From Casuarina equisetifolia (Eukaryota; Streptophyta; Magnoliopsida; Fagales; Casuarinaceae): 64,000 nucleotides of DNA. The stretch covers positions 13,811,931 through 13,875,930 of the forward strand of contig CM052357.1 in assembly GCA_028551475.1 (NCBI GenBank). The letters run 5' to 3'. The position numbers were made by a program, and so were the translations under genes. Below the pieces are notes generated by a model. It did not search any database. It was not told the origin of the DNA and saw nothing but the letters and a program-made list of their open reading frames with translations. Below, in pieces: positions 25,301 to 37,789 of the stretch (position 1 is the first letter of the stretch; each line of letters opens with the position of its first letter).

Positions 25301-27027
25301 GTGTTTTGTCGTGCACAAATGCTAGACTGAGATCTGCCGCGAAATAATCATATTCGAAAACTGCTGGAATGGACGAAATGCCAACCGGTAAGAAACAGGA
25401 CGATGATTGGCACCTAATATTACGTTGATCCTATCTGATCGTTGATGGAGATGATGTTAGGTTGCTGATGAAGAAGGGGCTTCTTTTTCTCTGCTTCAGC
25501 TATTCTTTTCCAATGTAATTTATTATAACCCACCTGTCAAGGTAGCTGATTTGTTTCTTTCCTTTCTTTTCTTTTCTTTTTTTTTTTTCTACCACCATTT
25601 TGATATGGAACGCTTCACTTGTCATTGTCAATAAGTTTATCAACCAAACGCTTCACTAAGTTTTTGCTCCGATACCATTTGATACTGTTTGTATGGGATG
25701 GACCTATACTTGTGAGGAATGGTGGACGATTTTCTCACTAGGGATAAATTGGGGTTCATATAAGAACTCTAGACCGTTAATTGGGGTTTAGATAGAACCC
25801 CAAATCATAAAAAAAGGATAAAATAAACTAAATTATAAAAATAAAATAAATAACTACATCCACAATTTAGACTTTTCCTCCTTTATAAAGATCCTATCTT
25901 TTTATAATGAAGAGATATAAAATTCTAAACTAACTCAACTTGCCTTAAGAAATCCTGAATCAAACCAACTTAATTATTTATAAGCTAGACCTATGAGCCT
26001 AAACCCATAAAAGTTACATTCATTTAAGAAATTGAGTTTAATTATTACATAACGAAATTTGATGATATCATTCTTGATAGGAAAACAAAACTATAGAGCT
26101 ATAATTTATCTAACATTTATAAATAGTACTATAGAAGAAAACACTACAAATCATAAGACTCAAAAGAATATAACTTATAAATGGTAACAAATATTTACAA
26201 AAAATTCAAAATTTGTTAAATATAGTTTTTGAATTTAAATAATAATGTTATAACTGAACAATTGTATTTTCGTTGGTGATATATAATACTTGAAGCTTTA
26301 TTAAAAAAAAAAACTACAAATCATAAATAATCTACCTTCTTCCACTATTAAGCATCTCACCCACCCTTGTTCTTATACCATCTTATTTCTCCCTAGTTTG
26401 ATTGCATATCCTACCACGAATTGACCAAAAGAATACAACTATTGTTTCCTTTGCTTTTGGATGGCAATTTTGCAAAAGTCACTTGGGATCCACCTTCTAT
26501 GGCTACTCAACCAACCAATGCACATGCATATGAGATTTTATACAATTTAAAAGAGTGCTTGAAACTAATGCTTTTGATCATTCTCAAGAATGTATCTAAA
26601 AAATAACTCTTAAACAGATTGGATAATCTTATATATAGGATAAAGGTCTTATATCAAAAGCATATTCTTTGTAGTAAAGTTTAAATTAAAGAAATGTCAT
26701 TTTAACCTTTAAGCTAGCTTTTTAAGTTGGGCCATTAGACCTTTTAACTAATCTAATTATAGCTAATTGTGAGACATCTTTCATAAATGTTATTATGTTT
26801 ACGAAACTATCATTTGGTTTATTGTTTTAAGATTAAGCTCTTAGTTTAAATAGGATATTTGGCCTATGAAAACATTTTTGGTTCACAAAGCTCATGAAAA
26901 TTAGTACAAATCTAAACCTAACCGACCCACAGTTATTGGTTGATTACGCCAATAGTGCTAGAATGCTAGATTGATAGATCTAGGTGTTGGTAGCAAATAA
27001 GGACCCAAATCATTTTGATTTCCCTTT
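22301..27027. other. AT-rich intergenic region, no gene
   Basis: About 4.7 kb without a supported gene. It holds long T and TC runs (about 22376-22390, 23003-23035, 23580-23596, 25560-25590), a G-box at 22488-22493 that may belong to the kinesin promoter, one small ORF at 23110-23250 listed separately, and a short GC-rich patch around 25265-25345 with a NotI-like GCGGCCGC. From about 24.2 kb the sequence is AT-rich and degenerate with no element ends that I can pair. Confidence 0.5.
23110..23250 (+). other. Small protein-like ORF of 46 codons, unrecognised
   Basis: An ATG in good context (GAAGATGGGG) opens 46 sense codons with balanced composition, beginning MGNSGSLSSGEKSH and containing the block VLVRALENAYPEK. 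It is more GC-rich than its surroundings. I do not recognise a family and see no splice donor that would extend it. It may be chance, or the remaining first exon of a lost gene. It lies upstream of the kinesin promoter on the opposite strand, so a divergent promoter is possible but unproven. Confidence 0.2.
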
Positions 27028-30017
27028 TGTTAGCTATCATGGCTAACCAAGAAGGGGGCCAAGGGGGGGGGGGGGTTTGAACTGGTTTTTTGAACTTATA
27101 AATCTATAAATTTCATTTTCTAAGCAAAGATAATAAGCATTAATAGACAACACACACAAGGATAAGATTTATGATGATGGTTCGGCCTTCACACCTATGT
27201 CTACCCTCTTATTCCTTTAATCCAATCAATTGAAGTCTTCTATACTCACTAATCAAGAGAAAACATTCTCTTACATTTTTACAATCCTTTCACAGAGGAT
27301 TATAACTTAACCATGCTTACAAACCAAGGTTTTCTCAGCTTTATACAAAGCAAATCCCTTAAGAATGTAATTTATATGGATATTGCTAAACAAAGGGTTT
27401 TCTAAAGATATTAAGTGACAAACAAAGCCTTAATCACGAAACCCCCAAATTATAGAGGAGTTAGGATTCTAGATTTACAATTAAGTCTATGTGCACAGTA
27501 GTAATTATAGTTCAATTAGCACATAAACAAGAACATATATAAGAGTTACCATAAAGAATATGATCAATCAAAAGTTTCATTAAAGATCTTCACAAAAATC
27601 TTAAAGCTCCATAATATGATTGTGTTTCTCTTTTCTTTTCTCAACAGAATTGTATAGAATCTCTCTTAAGTAGAATAGTGGAAGCTTTTATACCAAATAA
27701 CAAAAAGATTGGCCGTTTTTGAATTTTCTGTTGGGTTTTATAACTTATCAATAAGGGGGGTTGAATTGGTTTTAAGTCTAGATCAAAAGTTTTGTCCCTT
27801 TTTTAATATGCTTTAAATTGTTCTAAGATGTTGTCAAACAAGGTCTCATAAAATAGTGATGAATCAGAGCATAAGAGATATGACACACAAGTTTACACGA
27901 TGGTTTGGCACTCAACCCTTGAGCCCTACGTCCACCCTTTCTTTCAACACAACTAATTGAAATCCACTTTATTACAAAGTTAGGAGAAAACGTTCCCCTA
28001 CACTTTCCAACTCCTCCTCAAGGAGTTATATAATCCTTTCTCCAAGGATTACAATATAATGTGTGCCTCAACACATATCAACAAGTTAAGGTTTATCAAA
28101 CCTTTTACAAACATAGGCAATTCCCTTAAGATATGATATGTAATGGGAGATTGCTAAGTTAGGGGCTTTCTAAAGACAATCAAATAGCTAATCAAGCCGT
28201 AATTATGAAACCCCCAAATGATAATAGAGTTAGGGCTTTAGATTTACAAACAAGTATATGTGCACAATAATATTTAGAATTTAATCAGCACATATACAAC
28301 TAGAAATCTCAAGTAATCTAGCAAAGTAATAGAATGAAAGAACTTCACCAAGATTTCTATTCAGCTCAAGCTTTGTTGTGATCTTTTTCTTCTCAAAGTG
28401 GATTTTCATTTCTTAAGATATCAGCAACTTCAACAACCATTATATCTTTGTTTTCCTTGCCAAATGGATATATAGAACTTACCTTTTAATCTCCAAATAT
28501 ATCTATTCTGACTTGCTTAGAATTTCTTCCCGTTATGGAGAGATTAAGCCTGATTTTTGAGCCGTTGGAGAGGCAGAGTCTTCTTAGTAAGTAGCTTCTC
28601 TGTTCTAGTTAAAACATGCTCTTAAAATGCATCATTTAGTTGCTTCTTTAAATCGGATCTCGTGAAGCTTATTCGGGTCATGGATCGGGTTCTTGGATTT
28701 TATCAAGATTTTTCCTCAACTTTTCTTCAATCTTGAAGCAGTCTTTTGTGGGTGCTTCATAAATTAATGGAGCATCTTTTGCACTATAGAATCCCCATGA
28801 TTTCAGCTTCATATCCTCTTTAATCTACTTCCAATTCTTCTTTTGAGCAGTTAGGTCAAGAACATGAAGAACACCCTTAATCTCTTCAATTTGATCTTCT
28901 ATGAGTAGTGGCTCTTCAATTTTCTTACATAGAATTGTTCCTCTCTTCATTAGCTTTCCAACAAACCCTTTTGCAGCTTGATTGGAGAAGTTTCCGGCGG
29001 CCAATTTTAATGGCAAAGTGGTGGCATCAAGCTAGGTCGCGGGTCGAGCTGTGTTTGGGCACGTGGGTGCTTAATCAGGTTCGTGGGTCACGCAAGCCTT
29101 TTGGATCATGTGCGGGTCACTTAATTAAGTCATGGGTCGGGAAAAGCTTCTAAGTCACTCAGATGCAAGCATGCTTCAATGGGTCGCATGTACATGGCTT
29201 AGTCTGTGCTCACATGGGTCATGCTTCATGTGGGCTAGATTGCTTAACGAATGGCCTTATTCTATTCATATTGGGTTATACAGTAAACAAATTGATCCAT
29301 TAAACTTGATTAAAGCTAATTCTTTTTGGTCTTTACTTGAAACATTTTCCTACAAGAAAATTCACAAGTTAATTTACTTGAAAAACAAATAATGACATCA
29401 AATATTAAATCATTTATTCTTCCTAATAATACTTTCATAAATGTGTTAAATAATATGATTATTATAATTTAAAACACATAAATCATGAAAGATAATTAAC
29501 ACTAAAATATCCTTTCATGAAATATTTCCTTTTTCCTTTTCATCATCAAAATAATAGTTAAATGGCAATATTTCTAACATTTTCTACCAAACCTGACATC
29601 ATAAAAGCTTTTTCTCGTTGAGAGAGTAGGGTTGTATGCTATTCTAAGTCTAGAGCTTTTGTTCAAGCTTCTAAACATCACAAAATCACACCTTTTCATT
29701 AGAGACTAACTGTTTTGACACTCGATCTTCCTTATGATTTCTTCCTATTAAGACTAAGTTTTTTGGCTGTGAAGAAAACAACTCCTAGAAGCAAGGCTTG
29801 CTATCAAATTTAGGTCATCGTCTCTTATCAAGATGATGTCATTTAACTGAGCTCATAGCACACCTCAATTGGATTGCTTCTGTAGATTCCAAGTTGAGCG
29901 AGTCTCTAGATTGGGCATGTGTCTTGTAGGCATGAGCTGCCTAGATCTTGATTAGAATCAAGGTTACCTAAATTCTTAGACTATGCTTCCAATTGGGTCA
30001 TGCCTATGGGTCATCCA
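27028..30017 (-). mobile_element. LTR copy E (family 1), split by LTR copy D
   Basis: It opens TGTTAGCTATCATGG, matching the left end of copy F at 54374. It runs to 27728, is interrupted by copy D, and resumes at about 29585, where it again parallels copy F. It breaks off where copy A begins at 30018, so its far end is missing. On the minus strand this is a TG...CA LTR whose last part carries the family's CAACCCCC-type block. It is a fossil, older than D. Confidence 0.65.
27729..29579 (-). mobile_element. Solo LTR copy D (family 1), inserted in copy E
   Basis: TG...CA ends (TGTTGGGTTTTATAAC ... TTTCTAACA) are flanked by a perfect 5 bp target-site duplication, TTTTC, at 27724-27728 and 29580-29584. 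At 1851 bp with no internal region it is a solo LTR, the product of LTR-LTR recombination. It shares with A, B and C the GTGGACATAGG/GTGCCGAACCACC-type block usual near the 3' end of copia LTRs. Family 1 is therefore probably Ty1/copia. Confidence 0.8.
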
Positions 30018-31494
30018 TGTTGGAAAATAAGGATTTTGTTGTGACAAAATCTATTGTAGATTATTTATTGAAAAATGTTTTTCATATATGCAAAACAAAA
30101 TCATAGGAAGTAAAAGGTGTGCAAATTATAATATCAATTAATGATATTATAAAGTAACTAGGTTCCTACATTTCTTTATATAATATCATTATATAATGCT
30201 TTTGAAAAAAGCCTTATTTAAATGATATTAAATATATAATTCATCATATTTGAGAAATATGATACTTGTTCTTATTTGGATGAAGGTACTTGGTGATTAA
30301 CTCTAGTAAAATTATCTTGTTAAACCAAGATCATACAAGCTAAGTTACTGAGAGCTTCTTGGAGCAAATCACAACTTTACTAAGAACCCATATTATGTGT
30401 GCTCACGACCTACTTGATCTCAGCCTCACGACTTATTTTTTCTCAGCCTCACAATCAGACTAAGGCTTCATGGCTTGCTTGATCTCGGCCTAACAACTTG
30501 ATGTCATTATCGGCCTCACGGCCTGCTTCCTATCTATTTATGAATGAAACTTACCATTTCATTTAGAGAAGGTTTCTCTTAAGCTGTTTGCTCGTTGAGT
30601 TTTCCCTAAAAGATGTATGCTAGAAGAGAGAAAGCTTCTTATGAAACCCATGTTCTCCCTACAAATGTCGAATCCTCAATGGGAGGATTTGAAAATAGAT
30701 TGGTATCAGAACAATTTGATTCTCCATTCAAAATGAAGATTTGGGATTGATTTGATGGCTGATTAAGAGGGTCTAACAAGAAAAAGGCTAGCTGTTCAGG
30801 TTTGAGCTAAAAAGCCCTAGATTTGTTCTCTATTTAAGAAAAACGTATGCTTGAAGGATTGATTGATGATTTACAACTATTTGAAGTGTTCTCTCTACAA
30901 AGATGCAATATTTAAGCTCACCTGATTATTTGATTCAAGCTTGCTCATCTCTCAATGACTCATAAGGCTTCGATGATATTTGATTACTTAGTTTATTCTT
31001 TGATTATACCATCAATTACACCTTGTATGACTTTGTTTATGTGCTAATTACATTCAAAATACATATTGCACATAAACATTATAAGAAATCTGAAACCCTA
31101 ATTTGTTGTAATTTAGGGGTTTCGTGATAGGAGCTTTGAACTTCATTATTCATACTTGAATAGCTCATTTGATTACCAATATCCCACAAACTATCATATT
31201 AATTAAGGATTTGCATTTGTACATGATCTTTTGATTATATCTTGTAAACGTATTTGGAAATTCCTTTGAAAAGAAATTGATTGGATTAAGGAGAATCTTT
31301 TCTCCTAATCTGGTTTGAGTAAAGGAGACTTCAATCAATTGGACTGAAGGAGAAGAGGGTGGACATAGGGCTTAAGGATTAAGTGCCAAACTACCACGGT
31401 AAATTTGGTGTTTTTCTTCCCTTATCTTGTTTGGATTTAACTTGTTGAATATTGTTATATTTCTAGCCATTAATTTGTTATTAATATGCTATAT
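30018..31494 (+). mobile_element. LTR copy A (family 1), truncated
   Basis: It starts TGTTGGAAAATAAGG and shares with copies B and C the blocks GGTGTGCAAATTATAATATC (about 30117), TCAATGGGAGGATT (about 30676) and AGAAGAGGGTGGACATAGGG (about 31352). It ends where copy B begins and lacks the last roughly 270 bp present in B and C. It is an old fossil. Confidence 0.7.
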
Positions 31495-33256
31495 TGTTGG
31501 AAAATAAAGGTTTTATTGTGACAAAATGTATTTGTGAATATATTTCTTGAAATATGTTTTCATAAGTGCAAAAAAAATAAACCATAGGAAGTAAAAGGTG
31601 TACAAATTATAATATCAATCAATGATATTATAAAGTAACCAGGTTCCTACATTTCTTGATATAATGTTACTATATAATGCTCTTAAGAAATGAATTATTT
31701 AATATCATTATATATGTCTTGAGAAAAAAGCTTACTTAATTGATGTTAAATGTGTCATATATCATGTTTGAGAAAAAAATGATACTTGCTCTTGCTTGGA
31801 TGAAGGTATGAAGTATTTGGTTCTATTTTTGGAGCAAACTTTGGTTCTACCAAGAACTTATATTATATGCTCTCACTCTCAGCTTGCTCATTACATAATG
31901 CTATCGGCCTGCTCTTGCTTTCGACATGCTCTCACTCTCGGCCTGCTCATTACATAATGCTATCAGCCTATTCTTACTCTCGACCTGCTCTTACTCTTGG
32001 CCTGCTATTACTCTCGGCCTACTCTTGCTCTTAACCCATTTCAGGGCATGCTTATGAGATCACTGTCCATCAATTAAATAAGCTCGACTTGTATCAAAAT
32101 GAAACTCACTGTTTCACTTAGGCAACATCTCACTTAAGCTACTCGCACATGATGCCCTAAGAACGAATGAAAACCGACTGAAAAAAGGAGAGAGAGATGG
32201 AGGAACAATGCCGCTGGCAATCGAATCCTTAACGGGAGGATTCTTGAGAAGACCGGTGTCAAAACGGTCGAATTTATAATTTAGAAGGAAGATGTGAAGT
32301 TGATTTGAACGTTGATTTGCTATTCTAATGGGAAGAAAGCTTCATTAGTGAGGTTTGAACGTTTGAAACCCTAGCTCTATTTTTTCTATTTAAGAAAAGC
32401 TAATCTATGGAGAAGGGTTTGACACGAATGATTATTTGAAGTTCTCTTTGGGTGAAGAATCAATTATTGAGCTCATTTGTTTGATCATTCAATCTCATTC
32501 ACTTTTGTTGAAATACAAGACCATGGTGATATTGTGATTAAATAGTTTCTTATTCCGATATATCATCAATTGTATCTTGTATAACTTTGTTTATGTACTG
32601 ATTTCATTAAAAATATTTATTGCACATAAACATTGGAAGGAATCCAAAACCCTAATTTGTTATAATTTAGGGTTTTCATGATAGAAGCTTTGAGTCATTA
32701 TATTTCTATCGAAATAGCTCCTTTAGGTTACAAAATCCTATAACCCTTCATATTATTTGGGATTTGTAATTGAGTTGTGATCTTTTGATCATATTCTGTA
32801 ACATTGTTTAAGAATTCCTTAAGAGGGAATTGCTTGGATTAGGGAGAACATTTTTTCCCAATTTGGTTTAAGTAAAGGAGACTTCAGTCAATTGGATTGA
32901 AAGAGAAGAGGGTGGACGTAAAACTCAAGGATTGAGTGCCGAACCATTGTTGTAAACTGGTGTTTGTTTCTTTGCTCTCTATTGACTTGAATATCTCTTA
33001 CTATTTGTTGCTTATTATTCTACCATTTATTTGATAGTAACCAATTAGCTCATATGTTATGTAAGTGTGAAATTTATTCTAGATAACCTACTGTCTCATC
33101 TAGAAGTAAAGCATCATTTGGTTGAAATTTGCTTACTTGATATTGGTTTTATTTGTGTGACTTGTTTACATAATTGAATTGATTTTTACCAGAAATAATA
33201 GGAATTAATTCTTGGCTCAAACAATTCAACCCCCTTCTTGTTAAGTCATAAAACCT

Positions 33257-33260
<4 letters not shown>
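31495..33260 (+). mobile_element. LTR copy B (family 1), probably solo
   Basis: Full-length LTR of 1766 bp with TG...CA ends (TGTTGGAAAATAAAGG ... AAACCTAACA). TATAT stands on both sides (31490-31494 and 33261-33265) and may be a target-site duplication, but the right copy lies in a TA microsatellite, so this is weak. No internal region is attached. The Pro-rich-looking CAACCCCCTTCTTG block before the end is shared with the other copies. Confidence 0.72.
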
Positions 33261-33293
<33 letters not shown>

Positions 33294-33303
33294 ATATATA
33301 TAC
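33260..33303. repeat. (TA)n/(TG)n microsatellite
   Basis: A TA run broken by a short TGTGTG segment, at the junction between LTR copy B and the plus-strand copia relic. Confidence 0.9.
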
Positions 33304-33785
33304 TTAGTTTAGTGAGAGTATACCAATTTTCTTTATCTTTTATGTAGACAACATCTTGCTTATGAGCAATAAATAAAGATTACTCTATAAAACAACATAT
33401 TTTTTGGTCAAAGCATTTTTTATCGTAGGTATTAAAATCCATAAGGATTGTTCTTGCCATTTATTAAGTCTTTCTCAAAAGGCATATATTGATAATGTTT
33501 TACACATGTTCCATATAGAGGATTGCAAGCCTAGAAATGTTCTTGTTCTTGAAGGTGACAAATTGAACTTGTTATAGTATCCTAGGAGTAAATTAGAGAA
33601 AGACTCAATAAAGAAAGTATCATATGTTAGTGCACTTGAAAGTATTATGTATGCTTAATTTTGCATTAAGCCTAGAATTGCTTTTGCAACAAGATTTCTA
33701 AGTAGATATCAATCAAACTTTGGTCAAGATCATTAGATTGTTTGAAAAAAGAAATTAAAGTACTTAAGAGATAAATGTTTATATG

Positions 33786-36700
33786 AGTTTGGTGAAATTC
33801 TACATGCAAGTGTACATGTTAAACAAGTAATATAATGATAAGTAAAGATATCGTCCCATAGAGATTAGTGCTTCCTGAACTAATTAATTATTAATGGTGA
33901 ACAACTCTTAAAATTTATTTAGCTAACCAAAATGATAGAACATTGATTAAACAACTTAATTTAGCCTAAACTTGATAATTGAAACATGTTAGAGCGTCTA
34001 ATTTCACCTAATTACTAGATACAAATGTCGATTATTCATGCTAGCAAGATTAATTCTACTCATGTAATGGTAGAATTTCCTAATTTATCCACTATCTTAT
34101 GTTTGGATATAGCAAACCTACTTAGCTCATTAACTCACTGTATTTCTACCCATGAATTAAATAAACTAAGTGCATTAAGATATGTGAATATTTCAGTTTA
34201 CACCTAAAGCCACACAAATCATATGGTATAGTTTTATTTATATTAATCTATGGTTGCATATTACAGGAAGCAACTACATGTCATCTCCTATCGGTCTCAA
34301 ACATGTAAATCATATTATTTAAGTGGTAGCTAATCACCTAAAAGCATTAAACTCTGTAATATGCAACTTTACATTCATAAAAAAATCTCACAAAACATCA
34401 TAATCATACCATTTATACATCATAATCAAGTTCCATCGTAGCTTTAACACAATAAACTAAAACTTGTTATTTACAAATACAAAAATAGTACAAGAAATCA
34501 AACAAAGCATTCTTCAAATTAAAAACATTAAATCTATCACCAAAATGTCTTCAATTCAGAGAAAGTTTGGACAAATCTGCACATTAGGAAGATAAGGAGG
34601 AGTTGGCTTGAAAATAGGAAGAAAACGAGTAGAAACGCGCCATCATGCGCCACCAGGCACTATCATGTGTTAATGCCACACACCGCCACCATGCACCGTT
34701 GCCGTTATTCACAAAAACTATCGAAAACTGTCAAAAATGACCTATGTCTTGGAAAATAAGGGTTTTGTGTAACAAAATCTATTTGTGAATTTTTTTTGAA
34801 AAATATTTTTCATATGTGCAAAAGAAAATCATAAGAAGTAAAACGTGTGCAAATTATAATATCAATTAATGATATTATAAAGTAGCCGGGTTCCTACATT
34901 CGTTTATAAAACATCTCAATAAAGTGTTTTGAGAAATATTTTGTATGAAAGATATTGAAAATATATTTGATTTTATTGAAGGAAAATGATACTTGGCTTT
35001 ATGTGTTTGAAGGTACATAATGATCAAGAAGCAAAGATTATTTTATGAAAAGGAATATCAAGTTGTGAGATGATGACTTGATCCATGTTTGATGCTAATT
35101 CTAGAGAAATTATTTTGCTGGATCAAGACCATGAAAGCTAGGCTTGGTGGACTGTTCAAGTAATTCATGGCCCGCATCTGTGTTTGAATGACTCACGACC
35201 TACATATGTGTTTAAGTAACTCATGGCCCGTGTCATAGTGGAACACATCATTTGATTAAGTAATTAACTCACTTAAGCCTTTCGACCTCTGTGTGCCCTA
35301 ACTTGCATTTCAGTAAAATGAGAGTCAAAGTAGGTGTCGAGCTCTTCAGGCTACCTAATCCTCAATGGGAGGATTTTGGAGGAGATAGGGTGTCAAAATG
35401 GTTGGATTTGGTTTCTGAGAGATGATTTAAGCTTGATTTGATAGATTGCTCACTATTTCTAACGGGAAGAAGCGTATAAAGGTTTGATTTGAGAAACCCT
35501 AGAACTATCTTCTCTATTTAAGAAAAGCTTGTTCTTGAAGAGAAGAAGTGTGAATATACAATTACTTAGAGCATTCTCTCTATAAATAAAAGGTCTTTAA
35601 GCGTTACTTGGTTAATTGTTGAAGTTGTTCATCATTCGGTGACCCACAAGGCTTTTGGTGATTTCTATTTAATCGCTCTACTCTTTAAGTTTATCATCAA
35701 TTGTACTTTGTATCTATGTGTTTATGTGCTAATTGCATTCAAAATATATATTGCATATAAACATTGTAAGAAATCTAAAAACCTAATTTATTTTAATTTG
35801 GAGGTTTTATGATAGGAGCTTGGATATTCATTATTCATACTTGAATAGCTCTTTTTATTAGCAATATCCTAAAAACTACTACATTATTTGGGCATTTGCT
35901 CTTGTAAATGATCTTTTGATCAAATCTTGTAACTATATCTAAGAATTCTTTTGAGGAGGAATTTGTTGGATTAGGGAGAATGTTTTCTCTTAATCTAGTT
36001 TGAGTAAAGGAGACTTCAATTGATTGGATTGAAGGAGAAGAGGGTGGACATAAGGCTCCATGATTGAGTGCCGAACCACCGTGATAAATCTAGTGTTTCT
36101 CTTCCCTTTACTTGCTTGGATTTGACTTGCTGATTATTAATAACTATCTAGCCATTTACTTGATATTAACTTGCTGCCTTACCTGTGGGTTAGATTGTCA
36201 TCCAATTGATCATAGCTTGCTATTTTGTAACTAATTGGCATGTCATTTGCTTGTTGTATGATTGCTATAATTGTGTGATTTGTATGAGCTCCTAGAGCCA
36301 ATTTAGACAACAAAAATTGTTAGTAGTTCTTAGCTTAATCAATTTAACTCCCCTTTCTTGATAAGCCATAAAACCCAACACCTTGGAGTGCTGACCTGTA
36401 AAAATCTTGCATTGAATTGCCACTGAATGGCGTAGGTTTGACGGAAAAGGCTCGGACGGTGTTCACCGTTCTTCACCGAAAAATAGTTAGAAATTGCCCG
36501 CAACTACCACAGAATGACTGAAAATCAAACCAGGGTTGCAGATCCATTCCCTTCTTGCTAAAATCAACCTAGAACTCTTTGGAAAATGAAAAATAATGGC
36601 TGGAAAATGCTTTTTAGTCACCAAAAATGGGTCAAGCCACCTTCTCGCACGAGTCACCAGAGAAGAAGGACGCAGACGACGTTCTGGTCGGCAGTTGCAC

Positions 36701-37071
36701 GACCATCCCGCACTGGCGTTGCTTCCCCGCTGACCTCTCTTGATAGCTCTCTATTTCTTCACTCGCACTCTCTCTTTTCTCTTTCTTGCTCCCCACAACA
36801 ATTCATGACCATCATCTTTTTTCTTTCTTTTTTCCTTTTTGTCTTTTCCTCACATGAGTTCCACGTGCAAGCTAACCTTTGCTTATTTTCTTTCTTTTCA
36901 CTCAATCTTTTGCTTCATTTCTCTTGTTTTTTTTTTTTGCCTATTTTGGGTTTGTTACATAAATAAAAAAAATTATACATAAATATAATTAAATACAAAT
37001 ATAATTTAATAAAAAATATATTAAATATTACCTAAAATAATAATAATAATTCTATATAGAGAGAGTTATCA
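33786..37071. mobile_element. Solo LTR of family 2 (about 1.65 kb net), inserted in the copia relic
   Basis: Flanked by a perfect 5 bp target-site duplication, ATATG, at 33781-33785 and 37072-37076, and homologous along its length to 51991-53671. The right end is GAGTTATCA. Inside is a TGCAAGTGTACATGTT...AACAAGTAATATAATGA segment of the kind common in plant LTR elements. It is itself split by LTR copy C. Strand and superfamily are uncertain: the reverse orientation would start TGATAACTC, common in Ty3/gypsy LTRs of the Tat group. Confidence 0.75.
34752..36380 (+). mobile_element. LTR copy C (family 1), solo, nested in the family 2 solo LTR
   Basis: It begins at the GGAAAATAAGGG block shared with A and B and ends AAACCCAACA. 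It is flanked by TCTTG (34747-34751) and CCTTG (36381-36385), a near-matching 5 bp duplication. The host sequence on both sides lines up with the uninterrupted family 2 LTR at about 52985-53000, which fixes the insertion point. About 1.63 kb; no interior, so a solo LTR. Confidence 0.75.
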
Positions 37072-37738
37072 ATATGTTGACCTATAAATATATAGATAAC
37101 CTGTAGTTAGTGGAATATACAAATTTAGACTTTGTAAGCAACAAGAATATTTTTGAAATCTACATCAAGACACATTTTATTGCAAGTAGGGCAGTATCAT
37201 GAAAAAGTGTAAAATAGAAACCAATGACTTTTTCAATCAAGTAGGCAAAATTTGTAACATGTTATAAGACAACTACTTAAGTAATTTAGTAATGAACCTT
37301 ATTAAGGTGTTGACAAAGTTTGATTTTTTTGTTAGACCTATCTAGTTATACTGTGATAATAAAGTCATTTTGTTGTTTATTAACAATAATGAAGGTATCA
37401 CATGGTTTAAACACATAGAAATCAAACATTTAACTATAAAGGAAAAAATTAAGAAAAGTGACATCATAGTAGAACATATTAATACAGATGTTATATTTCT
37501 TTATACATATATTAAAGGCTTTACATTTTTATAAGCATGTCTTTAATATGGACTTAGGAGCAACATATGATGCTTTTATTTAGTAGGAGCTCCTTTACAA
37601 ACTTTTACTGTGATATAAAGTTTGCATCTAAATTGATTTACCATGAGGTAAATTGTTAAGATATATATATACCTATTTATTAGTCATGTTAGCTATATTT
37701 AGTACATGGGTGCCTTATATGTTGACATGTTAAATCTT

Positions 37739-37789
<51 letters not shown>

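Noticed and set aside
27065-27077. Run of about 13 G
   Set aside because: A homopolymer extension of the family's C-rich/G-rich LTR block; may partly be a sequencing artefact.
36586-36966. 126-residue plus-strand ORF
   Set aside because: It lies inside a family 2 solo LTR; its Phe/Ser/Leu-rich sequence comes from a pyrimidine-rich stretch.
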